DNA of 64,000 nucleotides from Ctenosaura bakeri (Eukaryota; Chordata; Lepidosauria; Squamata; Iguanidae). The notes below the pieces were generated by a model. That model was not told where the DNA came from. It did no database searches and saw only the letters and a list, made by a program, of their open reading frames with translations. Shown one piece after another: positions 55,455 through 64,000 of this stretch (position 1 is its first letter; the number at the start of each line of letters is the position of its first letter). A program made the translations under genes and the position numbers. Location of the stretch: NCBI GenBank assembly GCA_948474755.1, contig CAOLHI010000361.1:868001-932000 (forward strand). The letters run 5' to 3'.

Positions 55455-55660
55455 GTAGACCTTTTCACATTACACAATAATTCAACTGTCATGGCAACAT
55501 CCTATAAAATACTGGGATTTGCAGCACAGGGAGGTCTACTTAGAATTTGCTGCTGGTGAACTTCATTGCCTTACCAAACTACAAACCCCAGGATTTGGGT
55601 GCAGTCATGGCAGTTAAAGTAAAAGCATAGCACTATAACTATGTAGTGTGAAAGGCCCTT
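55455..55660. mobile_element. Inverted-repeat DNA element just upstream of the receptor exon
   Basis: The ends GACCTTTTCACATTACACA and GTAGTGTGAAAGGCCC are inverted. It ends about 100 bases before the splice acceptor of the receptor coding exon. Same family as 21524 and 27258. Confidence 0.6.
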
Positions 55661-55772
55661 GTGTATCTCCTGGTTCACTAACTATGTCTGTTATTCCCCT
55701 TTCTCTCCTGCCTGCCTGCCTGCGTTCCTTTCTTTCTTCTCTTCTTCTTCTTCTTTTGAACCAGCATTCACC

Positions 55773-56840
55773 ATGGCAGAAGAAAATATTGTGATGAGCA
55801 CCACTGAGTTTGCTTATGAGGAGATAGCATCTCCATGTGATCAAAGTGACATTCAGATACTTGGAAAACTCTTTCTGCCTATCCTGTACGCTGTTGTGTT
55901 CACCATTGGGCTAGTTGGAAATTTCCTGGTGATTTTTACCATTATGAAAGGTGGGCACCAAAAGAGCATCACTGACATATTTCTCTTGAACCTGGCCATC
56001 TCTGATCTTCTATTTGTAATATCCCTTCCTTTTTGGGCTTCTTACATCATACATGGATGGATACTTGGAAATCTTTCATGCCGAATAGTTTCCTCCTTCT
56101 ATTCAGTGGGCTTCTTTGGAGGCATGTTCTTCATCACAGTTGTAAGTATTGATAGATACCTGGCTATTGTCCATGCAATGTATGTTATGAAAGCCAGAAC
56201 TGTCCACCGGGGATGTATCACTAGTGTTGCAGTATGGGCCCTGGCAGTTTTATTTGCAGCTCCTCACTTTATATTCGTCCAAAACTCAGAAGATAAATGC
56301 ACTTCTTTGTATCCGAAACATCTTGAGAACTTATGGCCAGTTTTCAGCTACATGGAAATAAACATCATTGGGTTCCTTCTCCCAATGTGTATCATGAGCT
56401 TCTGCTACCTGGGGATCCTCAAAACCTTGTTCTCTTGTAAAAACAACCGGAAAAAAAGAGCTGTGAAACTGATTTTAATGGTAGTGATTGTGTTTTTTCT
56501 ATTCTGGACTCCGTACCATGTATCACTTTTTCTGCAGGTATTAAGGTTCTATGATTTCTTTGAAACCTGCACCTCCTTAAGGCTTTTAGAGTACATCATG
56601 CATGTGACTGAACCAGTAGCTTTCTGCCATTGCTGTATTAATCCAATTATCTATGCTTTTGCTGGTGAAAAATTCAGGAAGTACCTTTCTCACCAGGTTC
56701 TCAGATGCCTATCATTCATTGGTTTCTGTGGACCTTGTACTAAGTACCATCGCACAATTCCTATTCCTGTTCCAGAGACTGTCTTGACTAGCAACCATAC
56801 CCAGAATACCAGTGACCAAGATGGCTCTGTGTTTCTCTGA
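55773..56840 (+). CDS. CX3CR1: CX3CR1-like chemokine receptor, single coding exon
   Basis: 355 residues, equal to the usual length of CX3CR1. Seven hydrophobic segments are clear. DRYLAIV (127-133) ends TM3 and NPIIY (290-294) lies in TM7. Four extracellular cysteines (22, 103, 176, 266) fit the two disulphides of chemokine receptors. Tyr15 among acidic residues could be sulphated. The closest stretch to known CX3CR1 is VKLILMVVIVFFLFWTPY with the YDFF that follows; the C-terminal SNHTQNTSD also fits. The protein is a plasma-membrane Gi-coupled receptor, expected on myeloid and lymphoid cells and binding fractalkine. The ATG at 55773 sits in ACCATGG, ten bases after a strong pyrimidine-rich acceptor (AACCAG, 55759-55764), so 5' non-coding exons exist upstream. 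A related paralogue such as a CCR8-like receptor is less likely. Confidence 0.88.
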   Translation: MAEENIVMSTTEFAYEEIASPCDQSDIQILGKLFLPILYAVVFTIGLVGNFLVIFTIMKGGHQKSITDIFLLNLAISDLLFVISLPFWASYIIHGWILGNLSCRIVSSFYSVGFFGGMFFITVVSIDRYLAIVHAMYVMKARTVHRGCITSVAVWALAVLFAAPHFIFVQNSEDKCTSLYPKHLENLWPVFSYMEINIIGFLLPMCIMSFCYLGILKTLFSCKNNRKKRAVKLILMVVIVFFLFWTPYHVSLFLQVLRFYDFFETCTSLRLLEYIMHVTEPVAFCHCCINPIIYAFAGEKFRKYLSHQVLRCLSFIGFCGPCTKYHRTIPIPVPETVLTSNHTQNTSDQDGSVFL

Positions 56841-57070
56841 GTGTTTAATAGTGGATTGTGTAGAATTATATGTAATATATTGAGTACTAAGCTACAATTT
56901 TGCATAAACAATGCAAAAGCCTTGTTTTTCTCACCATTCCTGAAAAAGTAGTAGTGATTGTCCATAATATGTTTGCATGTATGTTTCAATTATTATCTTA
57001 CAAGCTAGAAATATTTGGAACATTTTTATATATTCTTTCTTTAGCTAATAAAGTTATATAAGTTAAAGTA
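56841..57070 (+). terminator. CX3CR1: Receptor 3' UTR with AATAAA
   Basis: AATAAA at 57047-57052, about 207 bases after the stop, followed by a GT-rich stretch (GTTGTGTTCTTG). A plausible poly(A) site. Confidence 0.6.
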
Positions 57071-58069
57071 GTTGTGTTCTTGACTTGTTTCAGAGTATCC
57101 TTTCTATTAATGTTTCATTGATGGGTAGATTGGATGGTGTACTGGAACCTCTGACTGCTTGGTGGCTTGTTAAAGCAAAAATGGATGGACGGAAAGGAAG
57201 AGTTACTACCGTGCAGAGTTGTAGTAACTTCCTGCCCATCAGGGATGCAAATCCTGCAAATGACTGAGTAATTTGAAGCCATAGCTTCCTTCCTCTTCTT
57301 CCCCCTCCTTTTCCACCCATTGTTCCTTTTTCCATGATAATTGCAAATGAAAATGATGCTCAGAGGGCCTCTGTGTAACATCTACAGCTCTAGCAATAAC
57401 TGATCTGTGGTACAACTGATGGTTACAGTCTCTGTAATTCATAAAATTTGTGCAGTTTTGCAATTCTTTGCTGTGTGTAAAGAGTAAGAGGAAAAAAACT
57501 GGGGGAGCAATCGTTCTGTCCCGAAAATCTGTGAAGCTGCTTTTAGAAAATTAAAAGGTATTGTGAAAGAGAAGAATCCTTTCGGCAGAAACAGAAGTCC
57601 ATGCATTCTATAACTGCAAACCCCCTGCAAAAAAAATCCAGTAAAAGATACATCAACTTGTTAGGAAAACACTAGACACCTGCATACAGATTTAACAAAA
57701 CCTAAACCGGCTGGGAGAATAAGTGAATAACAACTGTTTTTGTCCCCCAAGACCAAATCAGTGAGTCTGATGCTTCACTAATTTTGAAACAGCTGCACAG
57801 AGGCACCAGTTTTTCATTCATCATAAAACAAGTACATTTCAAGAGGCCTTTTGTCAAATACTGAATGACACTGAGGTTTGCTTGCTTCTGTAAATTTTGT
57901 GCTTTTAGTAAAAAACAAGGTCGATTTCATAAGTCAGATGTCTACTGGCTCCTAATGTAATATTTAAGAAAAGCCTTTCCACAGGTTTGGAAGCCTTTTG
58001 CTCTGCAGATATTGTTGAAAGTGCATTTACCCACTGTCAGCATAGTCAATGGAAGAGATTATGGAAGTT
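57071..58069. other. Non-coding, nothing recognised
   Basis: Three overlapping open frames at 57090-57463 on the - strand come from a T/C-rich stretch and carry no motif. Confidence 0.5.
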
Positions 58070-59263
58070 GTAGTCCATCAAGATCTGGAGAGTCACAGAT
58101 TCCTGGTTCCTGCTCTGTTGGATCAGACGAGCTTCTCACAGTGACATACTATTTCACACAGTGGTTAACCTTAAGTCTCTGGGAACCTATAAGCACAATG
58201 CTGAGATCTTTTCTGCACCATACCTCAATAGGAGATTGTTCCGTTACAATCTCAGCATTGCTGTTTCTGTGATGGTGTTGGGTTAGAAACACTTCTTATT
58301 GCATCCTTTCGCCTTAAGCAGATGAACAGAATTATTCCCACTGGTGTTCCCTCCGCACTATAGCATCATTGGCCAGTCCCTTTCCCTGCTCCCCCCACCA
58401 CACGGCTCCTGATTGGTTGGGGGAGGTTGTAAGCCGAAACTAGCGCAGCCACATTGTAACGTCATGAGGCACCAGTATACTATTGCAGTTTTGTGCTATA
58501 ATGCTAAAAAATGTATTTAATTTTAAAAAAAATTAACTCAAAGGAGATATTTAAAATAAACACCGAGAGGCAGTAGATTCCAAACTCACCATGCCATGGG
58601 AGTCACTGAGGGAGGGACACAGTGGACACACCCACACCCACCCACTCCTGGATCTGCAATGACAGGAAAAGCTATTAAATGCTATTACAGAACTGCACTG
58701 ACCCAGCTGACAGGATTGTAGTGCTAAAGGAGGCTCTTAATGGATTTTTTCTGGAAGTTAAAAAAGGGTGATTTCCAACACTTGGGAATGCGACAGCAGT
58801 TGGATAGCAATGATGCAATGCAGTAGCACTGCTCCTGAACTGGAAACTTTTCTCTGATGTGGCGGGGTGATGACATGATCTAGAAAGGGCCTAAGGCAAC
58901 AGCCTCTCCCCTATTTGTTGCTTTTGGTGACCTCTGAATATGGTGATCTCATACAATCAGAATGATGACTATCCATTGGTATATCCATCTAAATCCCAAT
59001 GGCTCACTTTAGATTGCCCTATTGGCCCTGAGTCAATGTGTGGTAGTGGTTTGTCCATTGGACTACAGCTCTGGAAAACAGGGTTCAAATCCCCACTAAG
59101 CCGTGGAAACCCTCTGGGTGACCTTAGGCGAGTCACATTCTCCCAGCCTCAAAGGAAGACAAAGGCAAACCAACTCTGAACAAATCTTGGAAAAAAAAAA
59201 ACTGTGATGGTTTCACCTTAGGCCTGTCAAAAGTCTGACATACGACAACAATATTAGCCCAGT
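58070..59263. other. Resumed copy B flank, paralogous to 12395-13975
   Basis: It begins again with the segment already seen at 43440-43552, then carries the inverted-repeat element (about 58195-58891), then the shared SINE. Together with 43375-43552 it brackets the inserted block that holds the receptor gene. Confidence 0.7.
59028..59254 (+). mobile_element. tRNA-derived SINE, partner of 13715-13951
   Basis: Same flanks and same order as in copy A. The CR1 that follows begins ten bases after its tail. Confidence 0.7.
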
Positions 59264-60745
59264 TCATAGAATCATAGAATTGGAAGAGACCCCAGGGGCC
59301 ACTGAGTCCAACCCCCTGCTATGCAGGAACACACATCAAAGCATTCCCAACAGATGGCCATCCAGCCGCTGCTTAAAAACCTCCAAAGAAGGAGACTCTA
59401 CCACACTCCGAGGCAGCATATTCCACTGCTGGACAGCTCTGACCATCAGGAAGTTCTTCCTGAGGTTCAAGTGGAATCTCCTTTCCTGCAGCTTGAATCC
59501 ATTGCCCCTTGTCCTAGTCCCTGGAGTGGCAGAGAACAAGCCCGCTTCCTCCTCAACATGACATCCCTTCAAATATTTAAACATGGCTATCATGTCCCCT
59601 CTTAACCTTCTCTTCTGCAGACTAAACATAGCCAACTCCCTAAGCCATTCTTCATAGGGCATGGTTTCCAGACCTTTCACCATTTTGTTCGCCCTCCTCT
59701 GGACACATTCAAGCTTGTCAATATCCTTCTTGAATTGAGGTGCCCAGAACTGGACACAATATTCCAAATGAGGCCTAACCAATGCAGAATAGAGTGGTAC
59801 CACTACCTCCCTCGATCTAGACACCGTACTCCTATTGATGCAACCAAGAATCGTATTGGCTTTCTTGGCTGCCACATCACACTGCTGACTCATGTTCAGC
59901 TTGTGCTCTACAAAGACTCCTAGATCCTTTTCACATGTACTGCTGTCCAGCCACATGTCCCCCATCCTATATTTGTGCATTCCATTTTTTCTGCCCAAGT
60001 GCAGGACCTTACATTTCTCTCTGTTGAAATTCATTTTGTTAGCTTTGGTCCAGCTCTCCAATCTGTCACGGTCTTTTTGAAATTGGATCCTATCCTCTGG
60101 TGTGTTAGCAACCCCTCCCAGTTTGGTATCATCTGCAAATTTGATCAGCATACCCTCCACTCCTTCATCCAAGTCATTGATGAAGATGTTGAATAGCACT
60201 GGGCCTAGGACAGAACCTTGTGGCACCCCACTAGTCACTTCTCTCCAGGATGAAAAGCAGCCATTCATGAACTCCCTTTGGGTGCGGTCGGTCAACCAAT
60301 TACAAATCCAACTAACAGTAGCCCTGTCCAGCCCGCATTTTACTAGCTTCTTTGCAAGAATGTCATGTGGAACTTTGCCAAAGGCCTTACTGAGGTCAAG
60401 ATAATGCTACATCTACAGCATTCCCTTTGTCTATCAAGCTTGTAACCTTATCATAAAAAGAGATAAAATTAGTCTGACATAACTTATTTCTGAGAGTGAT
60501 TATGGCATTGCTTTCTAAGTAATTACAAACTGACTGTTTAATGATTTGCTCTAGGATCTTTCCTGGTATTGATGTCAGGCTTACCGGGTAATAATTATTA
60601 GGGTCTTCTTTCTTCCCCTTCTTGAAGATGGGGATGACATTTGCCCTCCTCCAGTCTGCTGGGACTTCTCCTGTTCTCTAAGAGTTCTGAAAAATTATTG
60701 CAAGTGGTTCAGAAATGTCTTCTGCCAGTTCTTTTAATATCCTTG

Positions 60746-61668
60746 TGTTACCATGATTTCTGGAGTCCCTTGGGGGACACCTCAATGTGCTCCAAATAAT
60801 GGGGAATGGGAATTAGTCAGAGCACAAGCTGTAGCACTATGAGAGGCAGGGTAACCTAGCGGGACCTTGTACCCAGCTTTTACGGGGTCAGGCTGAGTCA
60901 AGACCCAGACAAAATAAATTTATAAATTTTTTTTATTTAAAACCTAAGTCACTGTGCACTTACACACTCACTCACACAGATCTAAGAAAATAAAGAGAGG
61001 AAAATAGATAGGGGATTTTAAGAAGGATTTTCAGGGGAAATACTACACCTGATCCTGTAGTCCAGGAAGTTGAAATAGAGCTAGAGAGTTGGGAGCGGGG
61101 AATCTCAGCACATGGAGGCTGAGGGGAAGGCTTCGGCCAGCAGAACGGCAGCAAGATGGGGAGGAAGCCAAGAGTGATCTGAAGAAGCGCTCAAAATCAG
61201 GGGTTCTTATAGGGGGAAATGTGCCTGTAGGGCAGTCCGTTCCCGGGGAGAACAATGGGTTTCGGATTGGAGACAAAGCCTCCGAAAGGTCAGCACTTAA
61301 GATGATTGGATTTTAATGGAGTCAATAGTGCAGACAGTATGCAAATGGGGAGTGCTTGACAGTTGGGTCGTCAGAAGCACTAATCTTGTCAAGCTGACAG
61401 TTTGGGGCTGAGAATCTTTTGTATGCTTGGTGCATACTTAATTTAGTTTCCATGAGTACTTGCCTGGAGGTCTCCTGAAGCTGTGTGCCAGAAAATTACT
61501 GCCCTGACTAGGATTTTTCATGTATTTTTTAGCTGTTCAGCCGTGCCCGTGTGCGTGCTTATCCAGGGGCCTCTCAAGCTTGTGAAGGGAAACAGTTTGA
61601 ATAGCCAATCTTTTAATATCAAATTATATTTAGTAGTCCCCGGAATAGGACTATGGATCACAGTAACA
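60746..61668. mobile_element. LTR-like insertion in the CR1 (probable solo LTR), 4-base target duplication
   Basis: It starts TGTTAC and ends GTAACA, with CTTG on both sides (60742-60745 and 61669-61672). Joining the flanks restores the CR1 reading seen at 16250-16275. An AATAAA lies near 60910. No coding region, so a solo LTR of about 0.92 kb fits best. Confidence 0.7.
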
Positions 61669-62268
61669 CTTGGATGTAATTCATCTGGCCCTGGAGACTT
61701 GAATTTATCTAGTTTAGCCAAATATTTCTGTACTACTTCTTTACTTATTCTGTGCTGCACTTCCCTCACTTCCTCACCTGCTCCCCACACCCCAGGTTGG
61801 GTGCTTCTATCCTTTTGGGAGAAAACTGAGGCAAAGAAGGTATTGAGTAGTTCTGCCTTTTCACTTCCTCCCATTATTAATTGGTCATCTTCTCCACGCA
61901 ATGACCCTATCATTTCCTTGTTTTTCCTTTAAAAAGCCCTTTTTATTGTTTTTGATGTCTCTGGCAAGCCTGAGTTCATTCTGCACTTTAGCTTTTCTGA
62001 CCTTCTCCCTACATATCCTGGCTATTGGCTTGAATTCCTCTTTGGTCGTTTCACCGTTCTTCCATTTCCTGTACATGTTTCTTTAACATTTAGCTCAGCT
62101 GAAAGTTCTCTTGTCAATCATCCCAGTTTCTTTAGAGACCTGCCATTTTTCCTCCTTATTGGCACAGTTTTCAATTGTGCCTTCAGTATCTTACTTTTAA
62201 GAAACTCCCATCTTTCATGAATTCCTTTCTCTTTTAATATTCTTGTCCACGAGATTTCAGCAAGTGAC

Positions 62269-62835
62269 TGTCAAGGTCAGAGACCTGGGCGGTGAGCCAG
62301 CCCAGAGAAGGGAGTGTGAGAGCCAGCAAAGTCCAGCCAGGAGGAGATAAGCAAGCACTTTACACAAGGGAGTTCATTTACCAGAGCATCAAGCAAAAGC
62401 CATAGTCAGAGTTCCAAAAGCCAAGGGTCAAGAGATCAATTCAAGGTAGCAGGTACTGGGAACGAGGAACAGGCAAGAGGAGGACTTGAAAGAAGTTTGC
62501 CACAAGCAAAGGAAAGCTTCCAGGCAAGCAGCTATATAGCCCAAGACACAGGTGTGGCTAGTCACTGCTTCTTGAACTTAATCAAGGAAGCCTCCCTTTG
62601 CTCAGCTCTCTTGAGTCTCTGCCTTGTTTGTGGGCTGATTGGCACAGGCTCCAAACCATCTTCAGAATTGGATCCCTGTTGCCCTGAAGGAGCAGGCAGA
62701 GGACCGTCTGAGCCTGCTTGGTCCATGGCAGCAGGGGGAGCTCTTGAGCTGCAGGACTCAACTCCAGCCAGAGCCACAGGGACCAACAGCTGCTGCTCAG
62801 CAGCAGCAGCTCTGACAGGGGCTTCAGTTGTCACA
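62269..62835. mobile_element. Second LTR-like insertion in the CR1, 5-base target duplication
   Basis: It starts TGTCAAGG and ends TTGTCACA, flanked by GTGAC and GTAAC (62264-62268 and 62836-62840). About 0.57 kb without coding motifs. Its ends differ from those of the first insertion, so it is another family. Confidence 0.55.
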
Positions 62836-64000
62836 GTAACTCCCTAAGTTTAGAGAAATCAGCTTTCTTAAAATTTAGGATGCGTGTCTGGCTACACTCG
62901 GCTTCTCCTTCCCACTGAATGACAAACTCCAAAAGAGCATGATCACTCCCTCCTAAGGATCCCACCACCTCCATCTCATCAACTAGGTCATCCCTGTTGG
63001 TCAGGATCAGATCTAAAATAGCTGATCCCCTTGTCACCTCTTCCGCCTTCTGGATCATGAAATTGTCTGCAAGACAAGCCAGGAACCTGTTGGACCTTGT
63101 GGTCTTTGCAGAATTTGACTGCCGACAAATATCAGGATAATTGAAATCTCCCATTAACACGACATCTCTCCTTTTTGAATGTGTCATCATCTGCTCCAGG
63201 AAGACCTAATCCAAGTCCTCAGGCTGGCCCAGAAGCCTGTAGCAACCCCCCACAATCACATCCCTATTGTTTCTCGCTCCCTTAATTCTCACCCAGATGC
63301 TCTCGACTTGGCTTCCCAGATTTAAGTCCTGGATCTCTTCACAATTGAAAACATCCTTGACATATAAGGCTACTCCTCCTCCTTTCTTGTTTGGTCTATC
63401 TCTGCAAAATAAGTTATACCCCCCTATTCCTACGTTCCAATCATGTGATTCATCCTACCAGGTTTCAGTGATGCCTATTAAATCATATTTATTTTGTTGT
63501 ACTAAGAGTTGGAGTTCATCTTGCTTTATTCCCCATGCTCTGTGCATTAGTGTAGAGATACTTGAGATGATGTGCCCTTTGTGGCAGTCCTGTACTAAAG
63601 TTACTTTCCCTGCCCCTGTTGGTCTCTAGTTCTACTTGGCCTGCCCTATCTATATCATTTGGGCTATTTTTTGCAGTACTCACTGAATCCTTGCCCAGAA
63701 TACTGCTGTCCTCCTTCCCAGTTAAACTCAGTTTAAAGACCTCCTGATCTGTTTTGCGAGACTGTTTGCAAAAACTTTCCGGCCAATGGTTGTAAGGTGC
63801 AGGCCATCCCTTGCCAGAAGACCATCTTTGTGGAAATGGACGCCGTGATCCAAAAATCCGAATCGCTCCCGGTGGCACCATCAGAGCCAGTTGTTGATCT
63901 CCACTATTCTTCTTTCCCTTCGGGGGCCATGTCCTTCCACATGGAGAAGAGATGAAATGACAACCTGCACATGAAGGTCCTTCAGCTTCCTACCCATAAG

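Larger units (their letters stand above)
59336..63881 (-). pseudogene. CR1 ORF2: endonuclease and reverse transcriptase, broken
   Basis: 63881-63516 begins the endonuclease region and includes LYTNAQSMGNKA. 63190-62836 carries VVLMGDFNYPD and GGSDHALLEF, the end of the endonuclease. 62076-61669 covers MYRKWKNGETTKEEF and SPGPDELHP. 60295-59336 gives the reverse transcriptase end with GVPQGSVLGPVLF, FADDT and the C-terminus. Frameshifts and two insertions break it. In the family this protein nicks DNA and reverse-transcribes the CR1 RNA. Confidence 0.85.
59264..64000 (-). mobile_element. Long CR1-type LINE, antisense, running off the window end
   Basis: The 3' end is at 59264 and the 5' part lies beyond 64000. 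The order on the - strand is endonuclease (63881-62836), linker (62268-61669), reverse transcriptase (60745-59336). Two foreign insertions with target duplications interrupt it (60746-61668 and 62269-62835). It sits at the site corresponding to about 13975 in copy A, which lacks it. Confidence 0.88.

Noticed and set aside
43914..58069. A third caspase copy inside the inserted block
   Set aside because: I looked for QACRG-, MSHG- and PYD-like frames and found none. Only an unrecognised exon-like segment (50229-50339) and the receptor gene are present.

Overview
This window is vertebrate nuclear DNA, most likely from a squamate reptile and probably a lizard. The evidence is its mix of repeats: L1-type and CR1-type LINEs side by side, tRNA-derived SINEs of the Sauria type, SINEs carrying a 5S rRNA-derived segment, and many short inverted-repeat DNA transposons. 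Genes are split by long introns with GT..AG borders. The species call is an inference; no search was run.

Two real genes are visible. The first is a complete seven-exon gene on the + strand (20532-35332). It encodes a 367-residue inflammatory-type caspase with an N-terminal pyrin domain (PYD), a short linker and a caspase-14/15-like catalytic domain. The best family match is caspase-15. His207 and Cys251 are present. The arginine that normally lines the S1 pocket in the small subunit is a glycine (codon 32774-32776). An ISRE-like site lies 86 bases before the start codon. The second is an intronless coding exon on the + strand (55773-56840) for a 355-residue chemokine receptor that looks like CX3CR1.

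The locus is a tandem duplication. Bases 1-71 are the end of the last coding exon of an upstream caspase paralogue (copy A), cut by the window edge. Its 3' flank (72-13980) is paralogous to the 3' flank of the complete gene (copy B, 35333-43552 and 58070-59263). The two flanks differ by insertions that act as dated events. Copy A gained a full-length L1 (269-7146), an LTR-like block (about 9425-9910) and a GC-rich inverted-repeat element (11330-11816). Copy B gained a hAT-type element (37093-37396), a 5'-truncated L1 (38512-40870), a block of about 14.5 kb carrying the CX3CR1-like gene (43553-58069), and a CR1 (from 59264).

Layout: 1-13980, copy A exon end and flank; 14000-19140, repeats (inverted-repeat element, L1 fragment split by a CR1); 19140-20531, upstream region of the caspase gene with a Tigger-like element and a 111-base duplicated promoter segment; 20532-35332, caspase gene; 35333-43552, copy B flank; 43553-58069, inserted block with the CX3CR1-like gene; 58070-59263, resumed copy B flank; 59264-64000, a long antisense CR1 that itself holds two LTR-like insertions.

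The caspase and the chemokine receptor both suggest an innate-immunity setting, but nothing in the sequence shows that they act together. The strongest leads are the PYD-caspase with its altered substrate pocket, its tandem copy, and a perfect 172-base palindrome 45 bases inside its first intron.
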